Source of the DNA: JBFWPF01 sp050250135
GTDB taxonomy: Bacteria; Chlamydiota; Chlamydiia; Chlamydiales; JAFEGQ01
Reading direction: 5' to 3'
Length of the DNA: 64,000 nucleotides
NCBI GenBank assembly: GCA_050250135.1
Contig: JBFWPF010000003.1
Span: 1-64,000, forward strand
The notes below the pieces were generated by a model. It saw nothing but the letters and a program-made list of their open reading frames with translations. It was not told the origin of the DNA and did no database searches. Below are positions 16,663-25,390 of this stretch, piece after piece (position 1 is the stretch's first letter; every line of letters starts with the position of its first letter). A program made the translations under genes and the position numbers.

Positions 16663-18536
16663 ATAGGAGAGCTCCAGGCGATATGGTCATCGGTCTGGGT
16701 GACCCGCAGGTAGTAGTAGGCAAAGGGAGATTGTTCGGCCGGCCCCTCGAGGACCACCTTGCGGAGATCCTCCATGTCGTCGTAGGTAAATTCGGCATAG
16801 TCGCGATCGGCTTTGAAAGTGGTAAGCACCTTTCCATTGCGGATCAGCTCGATCGAGGCGATCCCATCTGTCGCGGCGACATAGCCGGCGATGTGGCGGT
16901 TGACGATCAGGCCAGGCTTTTCGTCGGTCGAGAGCTCGCTACCGATGTGGCGCCCCGCTACAGAGAGGCCGACCACGATCCGGGCTCCAGTGGTGGCGTA
17001 GCAGGAGCGGTTAAAGAGGGCGGCGGTCAGCGCCTCCCGGGTGTGCTTGGAGGCGATGATCGCGGTAAGCCCGGGGCTATACTGGCGCTGGTCGCTCTCG
17101 TAGAATTGGCTGTAGATCCCCCGGTCATCCAGTCCCCCGGCCACAAAACCAAACCGGTGGCCCCGCTTGAGGGCGGCCTGAACCGAGCCGGCCGCCAGCT
17201 CCTTTACCCCCCCCTTTCCGTCGGAGGTGATGGGGCGGGTATTCCCCTCTTTCTCGGTGCACTCAGAGGAGCCCCAGGCGTTGTAGATCTCCACCACACG
17301 CTCAAACTCAGGGAGGACCTCGTTAAAGTCGAACCCATGTTTCCCCCCCATGGTGAAGGTGGGGATGGAGAGGAGCTCGCCAGCGGGAATGCTCCGGTAG
17401 ATCTTGGCGAGCTGGTTGTTCTTGAGGTCCTTGCTGCGGAGGAGGGGCTTATTGTCCTTGGTGTAGATCATCTGCCGGGTCCCTTCGGCGGGTGACTCCC
17501 CTGTCCACTGAAAGCCGAGGAGGGCGGTAAACCGGTCATCCTCGTTGAAGCTTTGGATATTCTGGTTGACGAGCCGCCACACCTCGTTGGAGGTCTCATC
17601 GGGGCTGTCAAAGCAGGAGGTGGAGGCAAAGTTGAGGCTGAGGTCATCCCGAAGGACGCGCAGGTAGGACTCGACGTTCTCAGCTGAGTCATACCGCTCC
17701 GACTCCCCATGGAGGAGGCCCCAGAAAATCTGGTCCTCAATGTCGGAGAGGCACTTTACAGGGGCCGAGAGGAAGATCTCCTTGGTCTTCACATTCTCGA
17801 GGCGGATCCGGTAGATCCCCTCCTCGCGAAAGTAGAGGTTGGGGAGGGTCACAAAGCCGGTCTCGGGGACGTAGAGCTTCCAGTTGAGGTTCTCCCGGAG
17901 GTTCTCATAGGAGAGGTCGATCAGGGTGTCGTCAGGGGCGTCGGAGGTGAGGTTGCCAAACTCATCCTCAAAGCGGATGGTGATATCAAATCTTTTGTTG
18001 CGGGCGACGAGGGAGGGGGCTAGGACGCGGATATTGGCGAGCTCACTGCCCCGCACATCGAGCTGAAAGGGTTCGGCCTCCCCGTAGCTCCCCGTCCCTT
18101 TGGGGTCGAGGTAGAGGTGGAAGGTCCGCCGCCGCTGGGTAAAGAGCTGAGCCCGGTTCCCCTTTTCGTGGCTCTGCTTGGCCTTGGCAGGGGGAGCTCC
18201 CACCACAATGGTAAAGCTCTCCCCGACCTTGAGGTTTGAGGGGAGCTCGAACTCATAGTGGGGGGTGATCGAATCGGCCGCCTCAACCTCTTTGGCTGCG
18301 ACCGGTTTCTGCCCTTCTACCTCGGCGTAGATGACGTTTGAGGCCGCTTTCAGGTTGACCTGGGGGGCCTCCCAGTCGATATCCCGACCGAGGTTGCCCA
18401 TATCAAACTTAAATTTAGCACCCGCCTTGAGGGCATTTGCGGTCTGGAAGACAAATCGCCAGGTACCGATCTCCCCTGCTCGGAGGGAGCTCGGCTCGCA
18501 AAGACCAATGGAACGCCTCATTCGCATGAGGGGCAT
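16611..18536 (-). CDS. DUF3604 protein
   Basis: The 641-aa protein has an N-terminal beta-rich part (GTWRFVFQTANALKAGAKF), then a DUF3604 core: FWGLLHGESERYDSAENVE, LGFQWTG, EVLPEFERVVEIYNAWGSSE, and GHRFGFVAGGLDD. The family has a PHP-like layout with His and Asp residues that may bind metal, but its reaction is unknown. There are three candidate starts (18536, 18527, 18521); MRRSIGLCEPSS at 18521 looks the most natural. It stands second in the glpF-DUF3604-ybeY-tlyC run, six bases after glpF. Confidence 0.82.
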   Translation of the reverse strand: MPLMRMRRSIGLCEPSSLRAGEIGTWRFVFQTANALKAGAKFKFDMGNLGRDIDWEAPQVNLKAASNVIYAEVEGQKPVAAKEVEAADSITPHYEFELPSNLKVGESFTIVVGAPPAKAKQSHEKGNRAQLFTQRRRTFHLYLDPKGTGSYGEAEPFQLDVRGSELANIRVLAPSLVARNKRFDITIRFEDEFGNLTSDAPDDTLIDLSYENLRENLNWKLYVPETGFVTLPNLYFREEGIYRIRLENVKTKEIFLSAPVKCLSDIEDQIFWGLLHGESERYDSAENVESYLRVLRDDLSLNFASTSCFDSPDETSNEVWRLVNQNIQSFNEDDRFTALLGFQWTGESPAEGTRQMIYTKDNKPLLRSKDLKNNQLAKIYRSIPAGELLSIPTFTMGGKHGFDFNEVLPEFERVVEIYNAWGSSECTEKEGNTRPITSDGKGGVKELAAGSVQAALKRGHRFGFVAGGLDDRGIYSQFYESDQRQYSPGLTAIIASKHTREALTAALFNRSCYATTGARIVVGLSVAGRHIGSELSTDEKPGLIVNRHIAGYVAATDGIASIELIRNGKVLTTFKADRDYAEFTYDDMEDLRKVVLEGPAEQSPFAYYYLRVTQTDDHIAWSSPIWVDLGPSPQVKLPKKK

Positions 18537-18542
18537 TATGGG

Positions 18543-19250
18543 CTAACGGTGAATCAAGGTCAAGAATCCCTGATAGGTGAAAGCGCCGAGGATGCCGCCA
18601 ATGATGGGGATGAAGATGGGGAGGAGGGCCGAGCGCCACTCCCCGCTCCCCTGCCGGCCGGGCAGCAGGGTGCAAAAAGCGCGGGAGCCGAGATCGCGGG
18701 CGGGGTTAAGGGTAAAGCCGGGAGCGGTGCCACAAGCGGCATAGAGGGCCAAAACGATCAGGCCGATCAAAAAGGGGGCCATAGCAGCCACATCGGTGCT
18801 GCGAACCGCAATCATCCCGGCAAGGAAGATAAAAGAGGGGAGGAGGGCGGCCACAAGGGGGGACCACCCTGGGGTGGAGGGGGTCGCAAAGAGGGGCAAG
18901 AGGTTGCTATTGGAAGGGAGGCGGGCCCATCTGGTCCAAAAGAGGAGGTAGGCGCACCCAGCGCCAAGAAAGCTCCCGACCAGCTGCCCGCCCAAGTAGA
19001 GGGGGACCCATTTCCAGGGGACCTGGCCAATGACGGCGTAACCCAAGGTGACGGCCGGATTGAGGTGCCCCTCCGAGATCGGATGGACCATGTAAATGGC
19101 GATTGCCCACCCGAGCCCCCAGGCAATGGCGATTTCGAGCCGCCCCTCAATCTTCTGGAGTGAGCCGCTAAAGCGGGCCATGCAATAGGCAGAGGTGCCG
19201 AGCAGGAAGAGGACAAAGGTTCCGAAAAGCTCGGCAATAAAGAGGCTCAT
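18543..19250 (-). CDS. glpF: glycerol facilitator / aquaporin (MIP family)
   Basis: A six-segment channel protein of 235 aa. Both half-helix motifs are present: GHLNPAVTLGYA (near residue 61) and FTLNPARDLGSR (near residue 184). The Asp after NPAR is typical of glycerol facilitators rather than strict water channels. It probably lets glycerol or another small neutral solute cross the inner membrane. The ATG overlaps the stop of the upstream unknown gene by four bases. Confidence 0.9.
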   Translation of the reverse strand: MSLFIAELFGTFVLFLLGTSAYCMARFSGSLQKIEGRLEIAIAWGLGWAIAIYMVHPISEGHLNPAVTLGYAVIGQVPWKWVPLYLGGQLVGSFLGAGCAYLLFWTRWARLPSNSNLLPLFATPSTPGWSPLVAALLPSFIFLAGMIAVRSTDVAAMAPFLIGLIVLALYAACGTAPGFTLNPARDLGSRAFCTLLPGRQGSGEWRSALLPIFIPIIGGILGAFTYQGFLTLIHR

Positions 19251-20209
19251 CGGAAAATGCGTTGGATGCTCTGATTGATCGCTTGAATGGGGACACCTAG
19301 GTCCTCAGACATCATCTTGGTCAGCTGCTGGATGGCCGTCGTCTTGGCATAGATGTCCGATACGGTGTTGTTCCCCATCGTGGCCGCTTGGGCCTGCATC
19401 TGCCGCACCGCCCCTAAAGCCCCATCATAGGTGGTCCAAACGCCGGGAAAGTTCTTTCGCAAGTCCTCACCCTCCTGGTTGGGAGCATTCATCGCCTGCA
19501 GGAGGCGGACCATCTGCTCAGGGGTAACCACCAGCTTTCCATACTTGTCGGAGAGCTCTTTAAAGCCCTTCGCCAATTCGATAACCTTCTCTTTGCTCTT
19601 TTTTTGCCCGATAGCCATAACGATAATACCCGCAATCCCCACAAGCTGTTTTAGTGCTTCGGGGGGCTTACCCAATATCTTGTCCGGCCACGCTTTGAGT
19701 GTCTGTTCGAGGGTCTTCACGTCCGCTTGGAGGGTCAAGTAGTCGGACTTTTTCTCCTTTTTGTTATCCCAGTCCTTGATGTACTGCTGCAAGTCGTCGT
19801 TGAACTGGCGAACCGCTTCGATGATCCCACCCCCTTGCAGCAGCTGTGCGATCTGGTCGAGCGAGTTGATGAGCAGGCTGTAGTAGGGGCTATTCTTAAA
19901 AGGGAGCATATCCTGCTTCACCTGGTCGATCGAGCTCTCCACATTGGTGACAATGGTGGAGGGGCTTTCGGAGGTGTCGGTAACGGCATTGAGGGCGGCA
20001 GCAAGGGTGACGAGGTCTTTGGCGAGTTTGCCCAGATTTTTCCCCTCGTTGGCATCCCCCTGCAGGCTCTCCCTAAAGGTCTCCAGGATCTTCTGAAATT
20101 CGGCTAAGAGGACCCCGGCGAGTCCCCCCTCCCCCATTCCGGGGATTTTGGGCGCCTCGGCAAAACCGGTGATGTGGAACTGAATATTCCCTGAATCGCC
20201 ACTCGACAT
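19247..20209 (-). CDS. unknown 320-aa protein, one hydrophobic segment
   Basis: No family is recognised. The protein is mostly helical and soluble, has a hydrophobic stretch at about 189-203 (QLVGIAGIIVMAIG), and ends in a Gln/Met-rich region (VRQMQAQAATMGNNTVSDIY, then IQQLTKMMSEDLG). No signal peptide is seen. A single central hydrophobic helix with a Gln-rich C-terminus recalls minor type III translocators and the product of 46561-47394, but this is a weak structural resemblance. It is the first gene of the operon running to tlyC and has its own promoter-like sequence. Confidence 0.75.
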   Translation of the reverse strand: MSSGDSGNIQFHITGFAEAPKIPGMGEGGLAGVLLAEFQKILETFRESLQGDANEGKNLGKLAKDLVTLAAALNAVTDTSESPSTIVTNVESSIDQVKQDMLPFKNSPYYSLLINSLDQIAQLLQGGGIIEAVRQFNDDLQQYIKDWDNKKEKKSDYLTLQADVKTLEQTLKAWPDKILGKPPEALKQLVGIAGIIVMAIGQKKSKEKVIELAKGFKELSDKYGKLVVTPEQMVRLLQAMNAPNQEGEDLRKNFPGVWTTYDGALGAVRQMQAQAATMGNNTVSDIYAKTTAIQQLTKMMSEDLGVPIQAINQSIQRIFR

Positions 20210-20236
20210 CGATTAACCTCACAATTGTCTAATTTA

Positions 20237-20266
20237 ATTATAACATCGCAAGTAATTAGATATCAA
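20237..20266 (-). promoter_or_regulatory. probable promoter of the 19247-14855 operon
   Basis: On the minus strand TTGATA (20261-20266) and a perfect TATAAT (20237-20242) are 18 bases apart, in an AT-rich island. The -10 is 28 bases upstream of the ATG at 20209, which is preceded by GTGAGG as Shine-Dalgarno. Confidence 0.55.
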
Positions 20267-20315
20267 TAGATAGCGCCGTTTTTGTTAGTAGTTGAAAATA
20301 AATGAAGTGGAAATT

Positions 20316-21320
20316 TTAGTGTAAAGTAGGTGTTAATCTGAGGGCGGGCATGAGCGCGGCAAAGGTCTCGGGTGAGAGGGCTTGGGGGCGGTCGGTGAGG
20401 GCCGCTTCGGGGTGGGGGTGGACCTCCAGCATCACCCCATCGGCACCGGCGGCGATAGCAGCTTTAGCCATGGGGGGGACGAGGGAGGCCTTTCCGCAGG
20501 CGTGGCTCGGGTCGACAATCACAGGCAGGCGGCCAAGCTCCTTGAGGGCGGGGACGGCGGCCAGGTCGAGGGTATTGCGGGTGTAGGGTTCAAAGGTCCG
20601 GATGCCCCGCTCACACAGGATCACCCGGTCGTTTCCTCGGCTCATGATGTACTCGGCAGCGAGGAGGAGCTCCTCGTAGGTGGCCGAGAAGCCTCGCTTG
20701 AGGAGGACCGGCTTGTCGGTGGTTCCGAGGGCCTTGAGGAGGGGGGTGTTTTGCATGTTGCGGGCGCCGACCTGGATCACATCGACATAGTCGACAATCA
20801 GGTCGAGGGCTCCGATCTCCATCACTTCGGAGACGGTGGGGAGGCCGGCTGCCTGAGCGGCCGCCTTGAGGTAGCGGAGCCCCTCCTTACCGAGCCCTTG
20901 GAAGGTGTAGGGAGAGGTGCGGGGCTTGTAAGCTCCGCCACGGAGCATATCGGCCCCAAGGTGGGCCATTAAGAGGGCCGACTCGTAGATCTGCTCCTCA
21001 CTCTCAACGGAGCAGGGGCCGGCGATGATCACGGGGTCTCCCCCTCCGATGACCACCCCTCCAACCTCGACGGTAATGGGAGAGGGGTCAAGCTCTTTAC
21101 CGGCTAAGCGGTAGGGCTTGGTGAAGGAGCGGACCTCCCGAACAAGGGGAAGGCGGCGGAGTTGGTCGGCGGTCATCAACCCCCGGCTCCCCTCTTCGAG
21201 GTGGAGGTGGATCGCCTCTCCGCCGGTGTGAGCGGAGACCGGGAGTCCAAGCCACTCGAGGTGGGCGATGAGGTCGTCGATCTGGTCTGAGGTGGCGTCT
21301 GGGTTGAGGACTAAGAGCAT
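20316..21320 (-). CDS. aroG: 3-deoxy-7-phosphoheptulonate (DAHP) synthase
   Basis: The enzyme joins phosphoenolpyruvate and erythrose 4-phosphate in the first step of the shikimate pathway. The 334-aa protein has an N-terminal ACT-like/FeS-independent regulatory part (MLLVLNPDATSDQIDDLIAH), then the type I-beta core: AGPCSVESEEQI, RGGAYKPRTSPYTFQG, QVGARNMQN, LLKRG, and VDPSHACGK. It is last in the aro run, and its start overlaps the end of aroC by ten bases. Confidence 0.92.
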   Translation of the reverse strand: MLLVLNPDATSDQIDDLIAHLEWLGLPVSAHTGGEAIHLHLEEGSRGLMTADQLRRLPLVREVRSFTKPYRLAGKELDPSPITVEVGGVVIGGGDPVIIAGPCSVESEEQIYESALLMAHLGADMLRGGAYKPRTSPYTFQGLGKEGLRYLKAAAQAAGLPTVSEVMEIGALDLIVDYVDVIQVGARNMQNTPLLKALGTTDKPVLLKRGFSATYEELLLAAEYIMSRGNDRVILCERGIRTFEPYTRNTLDLAAVPALKELGRLPVIVDPSHACGKASLVPPMAKAAIAAGADGVMLEVHPHPEAALTDRPQALSPETFAALMPALRLTPTLH

Positions 21321-22363
21321 GGGACCATCTGGGAAAGGCGGTTAGCTAAAAGGCGGTCGGCAAGGACAAGGTTGCCCATCGCTTCGACAACGCGAGTTGC
21401 CCGGATAGCCACGCACGGGTCGTGGCGGGAGCCTGGCGGGAGGGTGAGCGTGGCGGGATTACCCTCACTGTCGATAGTCTTTTGGGGTTTAGCGATGGAG
21501 GAGGTGGGTTTGAACGCAACGCGGCAGATGACCGGCTCACCCGTGGCAATCCCGCCGAGAATCCCCTCTGGGAGGGGGTTGTGCTCGCTCCCCTTCATCC
21601 TGGCACTCGAAAATCCGGCTCCCACCTCTACCCCTCTGCTTGCTGGAAGGCTCATCATAGCATAAGCGAGGAGGGCTTCAAGTTTTTGGTAAACCGGGTC
21701 GCCAAGACCCGCTGTGTTCCCGAGGGCGACCATTTCAACCACACCTCCCAAAGAATCCCCCTCCTTTCGGGCCTCCTCAAGCCGCAGGCGCATCTTCTGC
21801 TCGGCCTTAGGGTCGGGACAGAAAAGGGGGCTCGATAGGATCTGGGAGCGTGTGGGGAGGAGAATCTCGCCCATCTCGATGCCACCACACTCGCGCAAGT
21901 AGGCGATCACCTCGATCCCGTGAGCAGCAAGCAGCTTTTTGGCCACCGCTCCAGCAGCAACGCGGCAGGCTGTCTCCCGCGCTGAGGCCCTCCCCCCTCC
22001 CCTGTGGTCCTGGAGCCCATATTTCTGCTGGTAGCTCTTGCCGGCATGCCCGGGCCTTATCAGGTGGCGGATCGGATCGTACGCGGAGGGCTTAGCATCC
22101 CGATTTTCGATCAGCAGAGAGATTGGAGCGCCGGTTGTCTCCCCTTCGAACAGGCCGGAGAGGATTTGGACACGGTCCGGTTCGCTTCGAGGAGAGGTGT
22201 AGGGGCTCTTCCCTGGCGCGCGAAGGGCAAGCTCAGCGTCGATCTCCTCTGCGGTAAGGGGGAGGGCAGCGGGGCAGCCGTCGATCACAACGCCGATCGC
22301 CTTGCCGTGAGACTCCCCCCACGTGGTGATTTGGAAGTGGGTTCCAAAGGTGTTACTGGCCAC
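21311..22363 (-). CDS. aroC: chorismate synthase
   Basis: This enzyme converts EPSP to chorismate using reduced FMN. Signatures present are GESHGKAIGVVIDGCP, the FMN/substrate region GHAGKSYQQKYGLQDHRGGGRASARET, and RHDPCVAIRATRVVEAM. I place the start at GTG 22363 (VASNTFGTHFQITTWGESHG), which overlaps the aroK stop by 11 bases and gives 350 aa, the family length. The frame stays open to an ATG at 22456, but that would add 31 unconserved residues inside aroK. Confidence 0.93.
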   Translation of the reverse strand: MASNTFGTHFQITTWGESHGKAIGVVIDGCPAALPLTAEEIDAELALRAPGKSPYTSPRSEPDRVQILSGLFEGETTGAPISLLIENRDAKPSAYDPIRHLIRPGHAGKSYQQKYGLQDHRGGGRASARETACRVAAGAVAKKLLAAHGIEVIAYLRECGGIEMGEILLPTRSQILSSPLFCPDPKAEQKMRLRLEEARKEGDSLGGVVEMVALGNTAGLGDPVYQKLEALLAYAMMSLPASRGVEVGAGFSSARMKGSEHNPLPEGILGGIATGEPVICRVAFKPTSSIAKPQKTIDSEGNPATLTLPPGSRHDPCVAIRATRVVEAMGNLVLADRLLANRLSQMVPCS

Positions 22364-22823
22364 AGAATGCTCGGAGCGCCTCCCAATCTTCTGCGCAGCA
22401 TGCCCCATCGGCCACCTCTTCGTAAAGGGGAATGCGCCGCTTAAGATAGGCCTCAAAATGGGCTCTGGAGGGGGCTGTGGTGGGAAGACCGCGGACTAGC
22501 CACCGCTGCCAGAGCGTTTCTGAGTCGAGTTGCAGGTGGATCACCAGACGGGTGCTAGCCAGTTGATGACGGATGGCAACCGATTCCACAGCGCCCCCTC
22601 CGGTTGCAATTACCACCTTTGAGCGTGCAAGCTGAGGCAATAAATGAGCCTCCTCCACCTTACGAAAGCCCTCCTCCCCAAGCTCTAAGGCCACTTCACG
22701 GGGAGGTCTCCGTAACAGAGCGTCGCTGTCTACAAATTCCCATCCAAGCTCCTCGGCCAATTGTGCTCCTAGAGTCGTTTTCCCGACGCTATAGGGGCCA
22801 ACCAGGATTATCCGATCTGGCAT
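22353..22823 (-). CDS. aroK: shikimate kinase
   Basis: The 156-aa protein phosphorylates shikimate. It has a P-loop GPYSVGKTT (residues 8-16), the shikimate-binding DSDALLRR, the TGGGAV motif, and a lid Arg in RWLVRGLP. The canonical P-loop GxxGxGKS is changed to GPYSVGKT, which still has the key Gly, Lys and Thr. It overlaps aroA upstream by 16 bases and aroC downstream by 11. Confidence 0.9.
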   Translation of the reverse strand: MPDRIILVGPYSVGKTTLGAQLAEELGWEFVDSDALLRRPPREVALELGEEGFRKVEEAHLLPQLARSKVVIATGGGAVESVAIRHQLASTRLVIHLQLDSETLWQRWLVRGLPTTAPSRAHFEAYLKRRIPLYEEVADGACCAEDWEALRAFCGQ

Positions 22824-24016
22824 CCAATCCCCCTCATATCCTCCCAGAAGGTCGGATAACTCTTTGCGACAACGGCCGGGTTTTCGATAACCGTCTCTCC
22901 CCTTGCGCCTAGAGCCGCTATGGCAAGGGAGAGGGCGATCCGGTGGTCATGGTAGGTGGAGACTCGCGCCCCCCTTAATGGGGACTCTTCGATGATCAGG
23001 CCGTCGGGAAGCTCGGTGACTTGCCCTCCCATCTTGGTGAGCTCTGTTGCAATCGCGCTGATCCGGTCGCTCTCCTTCTTCCGCGCAATGGCACCGCCGT
23101 AGAGGACCGTCCTTCCTGGCGCATAGCAGCCGAGCACGGCAAGGAGGGGGAGGGCATCGATAAAGGGGCCGACATCGATCTCACACCCCCCTTTGCGCAG
23201 GGTGGGGAGAAGGTCTAGGGCCCGCTTATCCCCTTGGACATCGCCCGGATCGAGGCCATCGAGCTCGATCGGCGAGCCGGTCACAAAGGCCGCGGCGGCC
23301 GGGTAGAGGGCCGAGCTGTAGTCGCCCGGCACGGTAAAGGTGAAGGGGGCAAACTGACCTCCTTGGACTAAGAACGTCTGATAATCTGCGTGAGAAACGG
23401 GCCGGCCAACCCGCTTGAGCCAAGAGAGGGTCAGCCCGACCCAAGGGGTTTCTCCCGGATTTTCCACCCGGATAGTGCTCCCTCCCTCGAGAAGGCTGGT
23501 CGCGATGAGCAGGGCTGAGACGGGCTGCGAATCGGCCCCATCGATCACCACCTCGCCCGGTTTTATGCGCCCTTGAACCAGGAGCCCTCCGCCGACGTTC
23601 TGAGCCGCAAAACCGCCCAGCTGCTTGATTCCCTGGATCAGAGGGGTAATGGGACGCAGCGTGCGGATCGACTCATCCCCTGTGATCAGGGTGGGCCCCT
23701 TGGCAAGGGCGGCCACGGCGCCGACAAAACGGAGGATCTGCCCTGAATTGGCCGCGTCGACGAGACCGAGGGGAGGGACCCTCCCCCCAATCCCTCTGAT
23801 CGCGATGCTGCTCCCCTCTCGCTTCACCCCAGCGCCCATCTGACGAATGACCGTCACCATCGCTTCAACATCGGGAGAAGCAAGAAGATTATTTACTTTA
23901 CTTTCTCCCATCGCCAGGGCGGCAAAGAGGAGGGCTCTCATCGAGTGGGACTTGGAGGGGGGGATTGTGAGGCGGCCCCTTAGCTGAGCTCCCCCCCTTA
24001 TGCTACAGGTATTCAT
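22808..24016 (-). CDS. aroA: EPSP synthase (3-phosphoshikimate 1-carboxyvinyltransferase)
   Basis: The enzyme transfers enolpyruvate to shikimate 3-phosphate. The 402-aa protein shows IPPSKSHSMRALLFAAL (residues 18-34) with the substrate-binding Lys and Ser, AANSGQILRFVGAVAAL near residue 86, and KKESDRISAIATEL followed by TYHDHRIALSLAIAAL. Length is a little below the usual 427. The ATG overlaps the aroDE stop by 14 bases. Confidence 0.94.
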   Translation of the reverse strand: MNTCSIRGGAQLRGRLTIPPSKSHSMRALLFAALAMGESKVNNLLASPDVEAMVTVIRQMGAGVKREGSSIAIRGIGGRVPPLGLVDAANSGQILRFVGAVAALAKGPTLITGDESIRTLRPITPLIQGIKQLGGFAAQNVGGGLLVQGRIKPGEVVIDGADSQPVSALLIATSLLEGGSTIRVENPGETPWVGLTLSWLKRVGRPVSHADYQTFLVQGGQFAPFTFTVPGDYSSALYPAAAAFVTGSPIELDGLDPGDVQGDKRALDLLPTLRKGGCEIDVGPFIDALPLLAVLGCYAPGRTVLYGGAIARKKESDRISAIATELTKMGGQVTELPDGLIIEESPLRGARVSTYHDHRIALSLAIAALGARGETVIENPAVVAKSYPTFWEDMRGIGCQIG

Positions 24017-25352
24017 AAGCCTCCTGTGCCGAAATGCCGAACCACGTTTCCATTTGGTGGGCCGCCTGGTGGCGCCACATCGCCTCGCCCGTAACCGTTT
24101 GACAACCCCGGGCTTTTGCCCCTTTCAGAAAGGCGGTCTCTACCGGGCGGGTGATGATCTCCAGGACCCGCGCCCCTGCGGGAAGGCGGCTGGGGTCGAT
24201 GGGAGAGGCGTCGACCTGGGGCTCCATACCAACAGAGGTGGCCTGAACCACAATCTCCTCGGTAAGGGGCTCCTCCAGCCTTCCCCACCGGACGCCGGTC
24301 TCCTCAGCCAGATGGCGGGCCCGCTCCGGAGTCCGGTTGATCACCCTAACCTGCGCCCCCCTCCTCTTCGCTTCAACCGCGATTGCCCTCCCTGCCCCCC
24401 CTGCACCGATGATGAGGACCTGCTTCCCTTTGATATCTCCTAGAGCGTTGCAGGCGCCGATCCCATCAAAGTTAGAGCCCACGTAATGCCCATTGCGCAG
24501 AACGAGAGTGTTTACTGCCCCCTCCTCCGTCTCAACCAGAGGGCAGATCGCCTCCTTTAGGGGCATGGTGACGCTGAGCCCCCGAATGCCGAGCGTAGCG
24601 GCTAGAGAGAGAAAGCGGGGGAGCTCCTCGCTGGCGCACGGAAAGGGGAGGTAGACGGCGTCGAGGCCAAGTTTGGCGTAGGCCTGGTTATGCTTGGCTA
24701 TCCCGGGGCTGCTCACTGGCCGCCCTCCGAGAAGGCCGAGGATTTGGGTCTTTTCAGAGAGGGAGCGGAAATGGTAGCGTTCGAGCAGCACTTCAGCCGT
24801 CAGCTGACCCGGAGCGCTGCTGTTTGCCTCGTCCAAAGCGGCGTACGTCCAAGGAGCGCCAAAGGCACCGGCAAGGACGCGGGTTGCGATCCCCGCTGGC
24901 CCCATCCCCATCCCGATCACCCCTGGGCGGCGCTTGCACAGCTCCAAGACCCGAAGGGCGTCGGCCGCCGAATGGGCCGTCGTCGCTACTTTGTAGTAAT
25001 CGGCCCCTCTCTTTTTTAGAGTCGCGAGGAGCCCCTCAAGGTCAGCGGGAGTCCCGATATAGTCGTGGTAGGAGGCGATCGTCTGCACCCCGGCGGGCAC
25101 GGGAGGGAGCTTCTCGACATCGAGATCGGCAAAGGCGGGCCGCAGCTCCAGGATAGCGGGATCAAACTCCCCTTTTAGGGTGAAAATCGTCGGCTTCTCG
25201 CCCATCAGCGCCTCTATCTGCTCCGGCCTCTCCCACTCGATCAGGTCGAGCCGAAGTTCAATCAGGTCGGCGAAGGTTGCCCGCGCGATCGCCCTCCTCG
25301 CCTCCTCAAGGGTGGGCCCAATAATGGGAATACAAAGCTTGGCAGGCAACAT
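24003..25352 (-). CDS. aroDE: fused 3-dehydroquinate dehydratase / shikimate dehydrogenase
   Basis: A bifunctional 449-aa protein for two successive shikimate-pathway steps. Residues about 1-205 are a type I dehydroquinase: ELRLDLIEW, the catalytic His in ASYHDY, and the Schiff-base Lys in YYKVATT. Residues about 215-449 are shikimate dehydrogenase: KHNQAYAKLGLDAVYLPF, GLSVTMPLKEAI, GSNFDGIGA, and the NADP glycine loop IGAGGAGRAIA. The fusion is known from Chlamydiae and plants. It opens the aro operon and is divergent from oppA1, with only 38 bases between the starts. Confidence 0.94.
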   Translation of the reverse strand: MLPAKLCIPIIGPTLEEARRAIARATFADLIELRLDLIEWERPEQIEALMGEKPTIFTLKGEFDPAILELRPAFADLDVEKLPPVPAGVQTIASYHDYIGTPADLEGLLATLKKRGADYYKVATTAHSAADALRVLELCKRRPGVIGMGMGPAGIATRVLAGAFGAPWTYAALDEANSSAPGQLTAEVLLERYHFRSLSEKTQILGLLGGRPVSSPGIAKHNQAYAKLGLDAVYLPFPCASEELPRFLSLAATLGIRGLSVTMPLKEAICPLVETEEGAVNTLVLRNGHYVGSNFDGIGACNALGDIKGKQVLIIGAGGAGRAIAVEAKRRGAQVRVINRTPERARHLAEETGVRWGRLEEPLTEEIVVQATSVGMEPQVDASPIDPSRLPAGARVLEIITRPVETAFLKGAKARGCQTVTGEAMWRHQAAHQMETWFGISAQEAYEYL

Positions 25353-25390
25353 GGCGGCATGGTATCATGGTGGGAAATTTAGAGACTTTT

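Noticed and set aside
22364..22456. A 31-residue N-terminal extension of chorismate synthase
   Set aside because: It lies within aroK, is not conserved in the family, and the GTG at 22363 gives the standard N-terminus.
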